Origin: Terriglobia bacterium
Lineage (GTDB): Bacteria > Acidobacteriota > Terriglobia > Bryobacterales > Bryobacteraceae
Length of the DNA stretch: 64,000 nt
Assembly: GCA_020073345.1 (NCBI GenBank)
Contig: JAIQFI010000009.1
Span: 62,001 to 126,000 of the forward strand
Direction of reading: 5' to 3'
The notes under the pieces are model-generated. The model saw only the letters and a program-made list of their open reading frames with translations, had not been told where the DNA came from and did no database searches. This document shows, piece after piece, positions 34,580 to 43,177 of the stretch (the first letter of the stretch is position 1; every line of letters begins with the position of its first letter). The translations under genes and the position numbers were made by a program.

Positions 34580-35713
34580 ATGAAAGCCACGTCGCGCATT
34601 CACTTCCAGTGGTCGCCGGTCTTTTCTCTTGAATCCTTTCGGGTAGGTGTTTCTCTCCACTCCCATACCTTGCATTCGCGCGAGCCTCTCGATTTTTTGT
34701 ATCGAGTTGCGAACCATTCCTGGCTCCTGCGCAAGCTCCTTCACAGGGCCGAACGGCAGTACGAGGCGTTCCACGGCAGCCCCCTCGACCTTTCGCGCGG
34801 ATGGTGGACTCCTCCGCTGGCGCCCCTGGATGCGTATAACGTTGAATTCGGCCAGATAAAAGCGTTGGGCTTGAGTCCGCTGGTCTCACTCACGGATCAC
34901 GACAATATCGAAGCTCCCAGCTCTCTTCAGGCCATCGATGCGACCCGCAAGGTGCCTATCTCCATCGAGTGGACCGTTCCCATCCGGAATACCTTCTTCC
35001 ACATCGGCGTCCACAATCTGCCGCCACTCCGAGCACGGTCCATCGTCAGCCGGATGCAGGAATTCACTGGCAAGCCGAATACGGCTGTCCTTAAGGAGAT
35101 TCTCGCTGGACTTCACGCCAGCCCAGGTACGCTGATCGTATTGAATCACCCGCTATGGGATGAAAAAGGCGTTGGCGACGATGCCCATCGTTCCGCCCTG
35201 TTAGATTTGCTGAATCAAGGCCGGGAGTATATCCACGCCGTGGAACTGAACGGGCTCCGTCCATGGGCTGAGAATCGCCAGGCCACAAGACTCGGCGAGA
35301 CCTGGTCGAAACCAGTCATCTCCGGCGGGGATCGTCATGCACTGGAGCCAAACGTCATGCTCAACCTCACCACCACAGCAAATTTCGCTGAATTCGCGAC
35401 CCAGATCCGAAGTGGCTACAGCGACGTGCTGATCGGCTCACGCTATCGGGAAGGCTATGCCGCCCGGATCGTTCAAAACGTGATCGACGTGCTCAGCACC
35501 TGCGAAAACCATGGGCTCGGATGGAAAGAGTGGCCCGACCGCGTCTTCTACATGTTCGACGACGGGGAGGTAAAGTCGCTGGCCCAGAGTTGGGGAAACC
35601 GGCCGCCCATGGCTATCGCTGCCTTCACGGGTTGCATGCGCCTGGCGGGACGAGCGCCGGTGCGGCAGGCTCTGCGTACCGCGGCGTGGCGCACCGGGCA
35701 AGTTGCGCTCTAG
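34580..35713 (+). CDS. PHP-domain metal-dependent hydrolase
   Basis: The 377-residue protein has PHP signatures: VSLHSHTLHS near residue 35 (HxH), SLTDHDNIEAPSS, LNHPLWDE and SGGDRHALEP. These four blocks carry the metal ligands found in PHP phosphoesterases and histidinol phosphatases. The region between residues 60 and 95 is an insert. It probably hydrolyses a phosphoester in the cytoplasm, since no signal peptide is present. The start at 34580 follows GGGGGC. The 180 bases before it hold no gene. Confidence 0.75.
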   Translation: MKATSRIHFQWSPVFSLESFRVGVSLHSHTLHSREPLDFLYRVANHSWLLRKLLHRAERQYEAFHGSPLDLSRGWWTPPLAPLDAYNVEFGQIKALGLSPLVSLTDHDNIEAPSSLQAIDATRKVPISIEWTVPIRNTFFHIGVHNLPPLRARSIVSRMQEFTGKPNTAVLKEILAGLHASPGTLIVLNHPLWDEKGVGDDAHRSALLDLLNQGREYIHAVELNGLRPWAENRQATRLGETWSKPVISGGDRHALEPNVMLNLTTTANFAEFATQIRSGYSDVLIGSRYREGYAARIVQNVIDVLSTCENHGLGWKEWPDRVFYMFDDGEVKSLAQSWGNRPPMAIAAFTGCMRLAGRAPVRQALRTAAWRTGQVAL

Positions 35714-35734
35714 CCAGACCCACGCGGGAGCGGA

Positions 35735-38608
35735 TCACGGCTGATTCTTGCTCGCATACTCCCCGGCAGCGGTGACGAACTCGGAAAGAGTAAATTCGTA
35801 CGCCTTGCCATCGGGCGAGCGCAGCATCTCCTCAATCACGTGCAAACCCAAACGCCGGTAGCTCTCAAATTGCGATTCATCAAAGAACTGGTCGGAGGTC
35901 GGCTGATGCGGGAACAGGGGGTCCGCCGCCGCGTAGTGTTGCACGTCCGCAGGCTCGTTGCCGTTGAGGGAAGGCTTGATGTAAATCAAGATGCCTTCGG
36001 GTGCGTCCGGTCCGTCGACCGCGGAATAGCGGATGCGGGCGATCGCGCAGTGTTTGCCGCTATGCCGCGCCGTGGGCATTTTATCCGCCGACATCGGCAT
36101 ATGAGGATCGTCGAAATCGATCGGGATACCTAAATCGATGCGGATCTTGCGAACCGCGTTGGCCAGATCCTCATACGTGTAATCCGGGTCGCACCCGGCA
36201 TCGGACACCACGATGCAATGGCAGCGCCGCAGAACCATTTCATAGATGGCAAGATTCTCAAAATGACCGCCGTCGGAGAGATAGATCCAGGAGTTGGTGT
36301 CTGTAGTCAGCCCGAAGGCTTCATCCAGAAACGGCCGGATTCCCCAGACGGGGCTCGGTGCCGTCCAAATTCGGCGATTGCGCCGCGGATTCCCCAGCCA
36401 CCAGCCCAGCCTGGCGTTGAACAGCGTCATGACCAGCATCAGCAAAGGCGAGGAATGATAACCCATGTTTGGGCTCGCCGCCGCGCCTGAGATGGTGATG
36501 GCGGTACCCAGCGAGATCGGTGTTTTGGTCGTGGTGTAGCGTCCCCCGTACAGCGCCGACGGGCGATAGTCGATGCACAGTCCCCCGGTATGCAGGCGTG
36601 TCGACGTGAAGGATGCGGCTTTCCGTTCCTGCCACTTGAGGTTTTCGCCATGAACCAAATTCAGCGCCATGTTGACCACGTGCATGGGCTTGTTCGCGGT
36701 CAACGTACACATCGAAATGTTGTCGTTCTCATCGAAACCTGTGAACGGATGAGGGCGGCGGAAGGGATTGGAAGCTCCCAGGTACGCGCGAATCAGTCTC
36801 TGGCGATACATCGCGTGGAGAGAAAACTTATTCACGTTGATGAACCAGGAGGCCATCAGACACAGAGCGCTATAGCCGAGCGCCAGCCCCAAAACCGGGG
36901 CAGTAAAACCCCATAAAGAAGGTCCGGAAGAAGGAAGGCCGAACACGGTGAGAATCCTTTGATTGAGCCCCGACAGGAGCATCACCAGTAAAAGCATGAA
37001 GCAGGCCATCAATAGTTGCCCACCGTAACGCTTAAACAATCTCGAAGCGGTGCCGCCTAGATCCGCGTTGCTGACATCCTGACGGCCGCTGAGCGTCTTG
37101 GAACTGTTTCCAACTCTCGCGGCTGTGAAGCCCATCAAGCTGGTGAGAGCCGTTACGGCCGCGCTGGTACGAGTATCCAGCCAGTTGAGCGCCTGGGGCG
37201 AATAGAGCACTACACATGCGAACGCCAGCCAACCGAGCGCAATTGCAAGAAACCATCCGCCCGATGTCGCCCACCATTCCCGGTCTTCATCCTTGGTCAC
37301 GTAGCTGGTCGATCCCACCAACAAAGATCCGGAGAAGAGAAACACACCCATCAACATGGGGAAGGCCAGACAGGCATAAAGCCTGGGGTCCTGCAAAAAA
37401 TCCGAATAGTCGGTCTCCACGGCTGCCAGTTGCGCGATGGTCCAAGCCGCCAGCCCGCCCACAAACCCCGCCACGAAAGCGGCGCTGGTGGCCACGACTC
37501 CGGTCCTGGTCGGCGGCCGGCGGAAGCGGAACTTTACATGTCCCAAGCCAACCAGCATTCCTCCGCCGTGCATCACGGCTCCAAACACCGCGAAGTGCCA
37601 CCACGCGACGCCCTCTTTCCCGAGGCTCACCACGTCCCACCAAGCGGCGGTAGTGACCCCAGCCGGCATCCACGCCCAGAAAACACTCAGAGCCGCCGCG
37701 GCCAAAGACAAAGGAGCCAGGCAGTAGATAAAAAAGTGCTTCGACGAGCGTTCCGCGTCTCCGGCACTAGGGAGATCAAAGCCGACATACGCAGTCGCCT
37801 GACCGCCCAGGAGCATCCCGGCGATGAGTAAGGACCAAAGGGCAAGCGGTTCGACGTCGGAAGGACGAAGCCACATCACCCGCCAACAGAAAACGGGAAT
37901 CAGCAGGAATGCGGCAAATGCGGGGAGCAACACCAGCCAATTCAGGAACATGTTCCGAAGGACCGTGGAAGCGAGCGTCCAAGTGTCGGTTGAAAAGAAA
38001 CCGAGCTTCGGCGAAAGATAGTTGCTATAGGCGCGCAGATGTTTGACCGGCTCGCGCTCCGGCTCAAAACCTACGTCTGGCACGGATGCCAGGTCGCGAA
38101 TCACATCGGCGCTCCCGTCTCGAAGATCGGGAATGCCGCAATCGTATAGGCGTTCGCCGGAACCTCCGGAATCGTCAATCTTCGATCGGCGGGTGGCCCA
38201 AGCTGAAAACCATGAGCCCAGGTATCCGCCTCCGGACACCGTGGAGAGGTAATCGAACTCCCCCAGCAGATCAGGGCGTTCACCATCGGGCTTGCGAGAA
38301 TATGCGGCCAGTCCCTGAAGCACTCCCAGACCAAACGTCGCGCTACGAATGCCGCCTCCGGAAAAACAGAGCGCGCTCCGGGCGCTTGCGTGGAGCCTCT
38401 GCATGACTCGGGCACGATACTTCCGCGTGATCTCGCCATTGCCTGTGGGATGCTCGCGCAAGGCTCGCCGATATTCTTCGCGAAGCTGGACATCGCTCTC
38501 GGAGGGCGTCGAACCGGTAAGCTCTTGATTCTCTTCGTCGAGAATCTCCAGATAGGAGAGTGGCTGGTGCTCGTGGTGTGCTCGCCCGATCATTTTGAAA
38601 CGTTCCAC
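35735..38608 (-). CDS. Patatin-like phospholipase with large membrane domain
   Basis: A 957-residue protein. Residues 78-135 contain the patatin oxyanion loop FSGGGIRSATFG and nucleophile TVSGGGYLGSW (Ser125). Roughly residues 215-600 hold about ten hydrophobic segments, and the catalytic Asp lies far downstream in LSDGGHFENLAI near residue 790. The catalytic dyad is therefore split by a membrane domain of some 380 residues. Such hybrids are rare compared with ordinary 250-350 residue patatins. It would be an acyl hydrolase working at a membrane. It is divergent from the haem dioxygenase gene, 56 bases away. Confidence 0.8.
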   Translation of the reverse strand: MERFKMIGRAHHEHQPLSYLEILDEENQELTGSTPSESDVQLREEYRRALREHPTGNGEITRKYRARVMQRLHASARSALCFSGGGIRSATFGLGVLQGLAAYSRKPDGERPDLLGEFDYLSTVSGGGYLGSWFSAWATRRSKIDDSGGSGERLYDCGIPDLRDGSADVIRDLASVPDVGFEPEREPVKHLRAYSNYLSPKLGFFSTDTWTLASTVLRNMFLNWLVLLPAFAAFLLIPVFCWRVMWLRPSDVEPLALWSLLIAGMLLGGQATAYVGFDLPSAGDAERSSKHFFIYCLAPLSLAAAALSVFWAWMPAGVTTAAWWDVVSLGKEGVAWWHFAVFGAVMHGGGMLVGLGHVKFRFRRPPTRTGVVATSAAFVAGFVGGLAAWTIAQLAAVETDYSDFLQDPRLYACLAFPMLMGVFLFSGSLLVGSTSYVTKDEDREWWATSGGWFLAIALGWLAFACVVLYSPQALNWLDTRTSAAVTALTSLMGFTAARVGNSSKTLSGRQDVSNADLGGTASRLFKRYGGQLLMACFMLLLVMLLSGLNQRILTVFGLPSSGPSLWGFTAPVLGLALGYSALCLMASWFINVNKFSLHAMYRQRLIRAYLGASNPFRRPHPFTGFDENDNISMCTLTANKPMHVVNMALNLVHGENLKWQERKAASFTSTRLHTGGLCIDYRPSALYGGRYTTTKTPISLGTAITISGAAASPNMGYHSSPLLMLVMTLFNARLGWWLGNPRRNRRIWTAPSPVWGIRPFLDEAFGLTTDTNSWIYLSDGGHFENLAIYEMVLRRCHCIVVSDAGCDPDYTYEDLANAVRKIRIDLGIPIDFDDPHMPMSADKMPTARHSGKHCAIARIRYSAVDGPDAPEGILIYIKPSLNGNEPADVQHYAAADPLFPHQPTSDQFFDESQFESYRRLGLHVIEEMLRSPDGKAYEFTLSEFVTAAGEYASKNQP

Positions 38609-38619
38609 ACTGGGGCGTC

Positions 38620-38632
38620 ACTAAGTCTTAGT
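38620..38632. promoter_or_regulatory. Palindrome in divergent patatin/dioxygenase promoter
   Basis: ACTAAGTCTTAGT is a 13-base palindrome centred on T. It is followed by a second TAAGTCTAG, so TAAGTCT occurs twice at a nine-base interval. It lies between the start codons at 38608 (-) and 38665 (+) and could be an operator shared by both genes. Confidence 0.35.
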
Positions 38633-38664
38633 AAGTCTAGTACCATCGTTCAAGGGTCGTCAAT

Positions 38665-41562
38665 ATGCCAAGGATTCAATGCTGTCTCTTAGCGGCTGCG
38701 ACGTTGCTGGGGGCGAGTTGCAATCGAACGTCTCCTAAATTAGTGAAGGCCGAGCTGGCTTCGTTGCAGGCCTGTGAAGAAATGGCGCGGGACGGCCTCC
38801 GGCCCATCGCAACTTCGCGCGATGACCGATTCTTGGCGAAAGTCCAGACCGCGACGGCGTTGTGCCGCGGTGGAAACCGGGCGACGCAGTTTCGGATGAC
38901 TCCGTGGGTGGATTGGGCGAACTATTGGGGTGCGGGCGACGCCAGTTCTAAGGCCCCGGATTTTGTGAAGCAGGCGGGCCATCTCGGTCCGACGCAGCGC
39001 GGCATCGATGGCGCTCTCCTGGACCTGGAATACGAACGCATCGAGCTGATCAAGTTCAATCTGTTCGATAACAATGGCACCTATAAGGAGTACGTTTCGG
39101 GCCGCAATGGAGTGGGAGGTCCGGCGCTCAAGACCTGGAAGGAATTGCGCCTTCCGCCTGCGAATCCGGACTACGCGCGCGTAGGCGGCGCCGGGGAGCA
39201 GGTCTGCAAGGGCGAACTGATCCGGCACCGCAACGTCAACGGCATCTGCAACGACATCTTCAATCCTCTGATGGGTTCGACCGGCCGAAGGTTTGCGCGT
39301 AACGTGACGTTCGACACCACCTTTCCCGATCAAGGCCGAACGGACCTCACCAGGAATCGTCACGGGGATCGGCTCAGTCTGATGAAGCCGGATCCGCAGG
39401 TGATCAGCCGCAAGCTGTTCACCAGGCAGCAAACCGATCCCGGCAAGTGCAACAACGGGTACGGTCTGCCCGGTTTTTCAAAGGATGCCGATTGCGACTA
39501 CAAAAAGGCGCCGTTCTTCAATGTTCTGGCCGCGTTTTGGATCCAGTTCATGACCCACGATTGGTTCTCGCACCTGGAGGAAGGCCACAATCAGGCGGAA
39601 TACATGACCGTCGGCTGCTCCTCGCAGAAGGTGAATGGCGTCGAAAAGCCGCTGACGCCCGAGGACGCAAAGAAGCTCGGCTGCCGGCCGAGCGACCAGA
39701 TCGACAAGGCCTACGTCGCGGAGAGCTCCGAGCCGAAGCAATTCTCAAAGGACGGCAAGGCCTACTCTGAGCGCGCGCCGAAGACTTTTGGAAATAACGT
39801 AACCGCCTGGTGGGATGCTTCGCAGATCTACGGCTATGACGATCGTTCCAGGATGCGCGTAAAGCGCGAGCCGGCAGATCCGGCCAGACTGTTGCTGCCG
39901 AACGTCACGGGACGCACCAGCGAAGGCGATCGGCAAGGCTACCTTCCCACGCTCGCGCCGTCCGATCCGATGAATCCGGAATGGGCCGGGCAGGAAGCGA
40001 CGGCATTTCCGGACAACTTTACGGTCGGCGTCAGCTTTTATCACAACCTCTTCGCCCGCGAACACAATGCGTTCGTCGACGAGTTCCGGAAGCAGGCGGC
40101 GCGGACGCCCGACGCGGATTCGGGGCTTCGCAATCCCGCTCAGCCTGGCCGCGTGATCCACTATCGCGACGTGACGCCGGACGAGTTGTTCGAAGCGGCC
40201 CGGCTGGTAGTGGCGGCGGAGATCGCCAGAATCCATACCATCGAATGGACTCCTCAGCTCTTGTATGGCGAGCCGCTATATCTGGGCATGAACGCCAACT
40301 GGAATGGACTGCTGGGCGATCATGCGCCGCAAGTATCGGAAGCGTTGCGGCAAATCGTCTCCAGAAGCTTTGGCGCTTCGAGCGACGTTAAGAAGGCCAC
40401 GCAGTGGTACTCGGTGTTTGCATCCGGGCCGGGGATCTTCGGGCTTGGCAGCCGTGTCTATGCCGATGACCCGGTGTGGTCGTTGATCGATCCTAATAAA
40501 AAAGATATTTGGGATCTTTCCAACCCGCAGCACGTCAACGGCGGGGTGAATCACTTCGGGTCGCCTTTCAATTTCCCGGAGGAGTTTGTCACAGTTTACC
40601 GGCTGCATGCCTTGGTGCCGGACCTGCTCGAATACCGCGAGTTGGCCACGCCCAACGAGATTAAGAACAAAATTCCAGTAGTCGAAACCTTCCAAGCCAA
40701 GGCAACCGATGCTACGCGGTCGCGGGGGCTCTCCAACTGGGCGCTCACGATGGGCCGGCAGCGCCTGGGGCTTCTGGCGCTCGAAAACTCTCCACAGTTC
40801 TTGCAGAATCTGAAAATCCCGCGCTTGAACTCGGCCACGCAGCAAATCGACGTGGTGGCGCTCGATCTGATCCGCGACCGCGAGCGCGGCGTCCCGCGGT
40901 TCAATGAGTTTCGCCGCCAGTATGGATTGCGGCAGCTCACCAGCTTCGACGACTTCGTCGACCAGCGCTTGCCCGCCAATTCCGCGGAGAAGTCCAGCCA
41001 GCAACGGTTGGCCGCGGCGCTGCGCGAAGTATACGGCCAGCACGTTTGCGACGCTGCAAAAGTGATTACGGATGTACAACGCAACGAAGACCGGTCGCCC
41101 ATCAACGATTGCCTCGGGCATCCCAACGGCAGCATGGTAGACAACGTCGAGGACGTGGATACAGTCGTGGGGTGGCAGGCCGAATCCACCCGGCCCCACG
41201 GGTTCGCGATTTCCGAGACACAATTCGTGGTGTTTATTCTCAACGCGTCCCGCAGGCTGTATAGCGATCGTTTTTTCACATCCAGTTTTCGGCCGGAGTT
41301 CTACACCCAACTCGGACTCGACTGGGTGATCAACAATGGGCCGGGACCCGCGCAGATGGAAAAGGGAACGCCGAACGGGCACTCGCAGCCAGTCTCTCCA
41401 CTGAAGCGGGTGCTTCTGCGTACGATGCCCGAACTGGCCCCGGAACTCAGCACCGTAGTCAACGCCTTCGACCCATGGGCTAGAGATCGGGGCGAATACT
41501 ACAGTCTCGAGTGGAAACCGCGAGCTGGGGCGGATTCCGACGAGGCGTTTCGCAAGAAGTGA
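38665..41562 (+). CDS. Lipoprotein haem dioxygenase/peroxidase, COX/alpha-DOX-like
   Basis: The 965-residue protein has a lipoprotein signal with Cys near residue 19 (LLGASCNRTS). The animal haem peroxidase core has QFMTHDWF, where Gln294 and His298 match the distal site. FAREHNAFVDEF follows, and then EEFVTVYRLHALVPD, in which Tyr645 and His648 match the catalytic Tyr and proximal His of cyclooxygenases and alpha-dioxygenases. Peroxidases without dioxygenase activity lack this Tyr. The protein probably oxygenates a fatty acid at the cell surface. It has an unusual N-terminal 280 residues and inserts relative to COX. Neighbours are a patatin and a phospholipase C-like gene. Confidence 0.85.
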   Translation: MPRIQCCLLAAATLLGASCNRTSPKLVKAELASLQACEEMARDGLRPIATSRDDRFLAKVQTATALCRGGNRATQFRMTPWVDWANYWGAGDASSKAPDFVKQAGHLGPTQRGIDGALLDLEYERIELIKFNLFDNNGTYKEYVSGRNGVGGPALKTWKELRLPPANPDYARVGGAGEQVCKGELIRHRNVNGICNDIFNPLMGSTGRRFARNVTFDTTFPDQGRTDLTRNRHGDRLSLMKPDPQVISRKLFTRQQTDPGKCNNGYGLPGFSKDADCDYKKAPFFNVLAAFWIQFMTHDWFSHLEEGHNQAEYMTVGCSSQKVNGVEKPLTPEDAKKLGCRPSDQIDKAYVAESSEPKQFSKDGKAYSERAPKTFGNNVTAWWDASQIYGYDDRSRMRVKREPADPARLLLPNVTGRTSEGDRQGYLPTLAPSDPMNPEWAGQEATAFPDNFTVGVSFYHNLFAREHNAFVDEFRKQAARTPDADSGLRNPAQPGRVIHYRDVTPDELFEAARLVVAAEIARIHTIEWTPQLLYGEPLYLGMNANWNGLLGDHAPQVSEALRQIVSRSFGASSDVKKATQWYSVFASGPGIFGLGSRVYADDPVWSLIDPNKKDIWDLSNPQHVNGGVNHFGSPFNFPEEFVTVYRLHALVPDLLEYRELATPNEIKNKIPVVETFQAKATDATRSRGLSNWALTMGRQRLGLLALENSPQFLQNLKIPRLNSATQQIDVVALDLIRDRERGVPRFNEFRRQYGLRQLTSFDDFVDQRLPANSAEKSSQQRLAAALREVYGQHVCDAAKVITDVQRNEDRSPINDCLGHPNGSMVDNVEDVDTVVGWQAESTRPHGFAISETQFVVFILNASRRLYSDRFFTSSFRPEFYTQLGLDWVINNGPGPAQMEKGTPNGHSQPVSPLKRVLLRTMPELAPELSTVVNAFDPWARDRGEYYSLEWKPRAGADSDEAFRKK

Positions 41563-41675
41563 GCGCCGGCCAGGATTTCCCAAATGGGTACAGTAATCAT
41601 CAGACAAATAAATTGGGCCGTTTTTGAAACGCTTCCCTGTACAATCGAATCCAGTTCTTTTAACGAGGATCACAA

Positions 41676-42902
41676 ATGCCCGCGGGTCTGGATAATTTAA
41701 AGCACATCGTAGTCTTGATGATGGAAAATCGGTCGTTCGACCATATGCTGGGCGCCTTGATGAAGCAGGACCCGCGCATCAACGGCCTCAGGGGCACGGA
41801 ATCCAATCTCGACACCAGCAACGAACCCGCCAGGGTTCAACCTCAGGCGCGGTTTCAGGGCCAGCTCGATCCCGATCCGGACCATCACTTTCCCGCGGTG
41901 CATAAGCAGCTCTACTTTGGCACGACCGGGCCGCCGGCGGCGCCTTCAATGGGGGGCTTCGTCCAGAGTTATCACGATCAGCGCCAGGACGTAAATCATT
42001 CGCGCCAGATCATGTTCTACTTCCCGCCGGAGAAGCTGCCTGTATTGACGACGTTGGCCAGAAGTTATGCGGTTTTCAATGGCTGGTTCTCTTCCATCCC
42101 CGGTCCGACCCTCTGCAATCGCGCCTTCGCCCACTACGGCACGTCTTTCGGTCATGTGGACATGAATCTGTTCTACGAAAAGACCCCGTTTCTGAGCATT
42201 TACGACCGCATGCTCAAGGCGGGAAAGACCACTAAGCTGTATTACTACGACCGGGCAAGTTCCAGCCTGGAGGTCGTGAATTTACTGAAGAATCAGCCCA
42301 AGATCTTTGCGACATATCCCCAGTTTCTCGAAGATTGTAAGCGCGGCGAACTACCCGACTACTCCTTCGTCGAACCCAACTATAGCGACCACCTGGGCGA
42401 AGGGGGCGGCGAAGAGCTGGCTTCAGACCAGCATCCGGATCACGACGTGCAGGCCGGAGAGATCTTCATCGCGTCTATTTATAACGCGATCCGTCAGAAC
42501 CCCGACCTGTGGAAGAGCACTGCGCTCCTGATCGCTTACGATGAGCACGGCGGGATCTATGACCACGTTCCGCCTCCCGCCTGTCTCGCCGACGGTTTCC
42601 ACGCGACCGAACAGCAGACGGGAGTTCCCGGACAACCGTTCGCATTCGACCGCCTGGGTGTCCGTGTTCCCGCCATTCTGGTGTCGCCCTGGGTTCCGAA
42701 GGCCACGGTAGTGCCGGGGACGGAAGATCCTGCGAACGGACGCATCTTCGAACACGCGTCCATCCCCGCGACCGTGACCAAGCAGTTTCTCGGAACCTAT
42801 GATGAGCGTTCTCCTCGTGAGAAGGCCGCGCTGACGTTCTTGGATCTTCTATCCGATACGATGCGCCCCGAGGCCGATTGTCCAGTCTTCAACTTCGCGT
42901 GA
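41676..42902 (+). CDS. Phospholipase C / acid phosphatase-family phosphoesterase
   Basis: A 408-residue protein of the phosphoesterase family that includes phospholipase C and AcpA: KHIVVLMMENRSFDHMLG at the N-terminus, DPDPDHHF, PGPTLCNRAFAHYGTS, YSFVEPNY, and YDEHGGIYDHVPPP carrying Asp/His metal ligands. Unlike most relatives it has no signal peptide; the mature domain begins at once. It could be cytoplasmic or exported by a non-canonical route. The start has TAACGAGGA upstream. A small protein and an outer-membrane barrel follow within 300 bases. Confidence 0.88.
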   Translation: MPAGLDNLKHIVVLMMENRSFDHMLGALMKQDPRINGLRGTESNLDTSNEPARVQPQARFQGQLDPDPDHHFPAVHKQLYFGTTGPPAAPSMGGFVQSYHDQRQDVNHSRQIMFYFPPEKLPVLTTLARSYAVFNGWFSSIPGPTLCNRAFAHYGTSFGHVDMNLFYEKTPFLSIYDRMLKAGKTTKLYYYDRASSSLEVVNLLKNQPKIFATYPQFLEDCKRGELPDYSFVEPNYSDHLGEGGGEELASDQHPDHDVQAGEIFIASIYNAIRQNPDLWKSTALLIAYDEHGGIYDHVPPPACLADGFHATEQQTGVPGQPFAFDRLGVRVPAILVSPWVPKATVVPGTEDPANGRIFEHASIPATVTKQFLGTYDERSPREKAALTFLDLLSDTMRPEADCPVFNFA

Positions 42903-42913
42903 CAGGAGAAATC

Positions 42914-43168
42914 ATGGCAGAGCCTTCCAATGCGATTCGAATCCCGAAGCCATCGCGCAGTTCGTTTAACATGGATCGACTTCTCGAAAAAAACTCGCTG
43001 TTGCTGAATCAGGTGAAGCATTTTCTGGAGCTCGAAAAGACGTTTCCGCCAGAGAAGCGGACGGGTACGGACCCTAAGTCCATCACAACCGAAGGACGCG
43101 CGGCTGAGTACATTCGAAAAATGACAGATATCCTGCATCCAAAGACTGCCAAGAGCGGTGGAAGGTAG
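42914..43168 (+). CDS. Small charged protein, unknown
   Basis: An 84-residue protein with AGGAGAAATC upstream of its ATG and a stop ten bases before the next gene. The sequence is basic with a central helix (MDRLLEKNSLLLNQVKHFLE) and no signal peptide. I do not recognise it. The tight spacing after the phosphoesterase gene makes a role in that pathway likely, possibly as an export or folding partner. Codon use agrees with its neighbours. Confidence 0.6.
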   Translation: MAEPSNAIRIPKPSRSSFNMDRLLEKNSLLLNQVKHFLELEKTFPPEKRTGTDPKSITTEGRAAEYIRKMTDILHPKTAKSGGR

Positions 43169-43177
43169 AAACGACTC

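Noticed and set aside
40276-41673. Long minus-strand frame opposite the haem dioxygenase
   Set aside because: Lies wholly inside the dioxygenase and has no family motifs or start signal.
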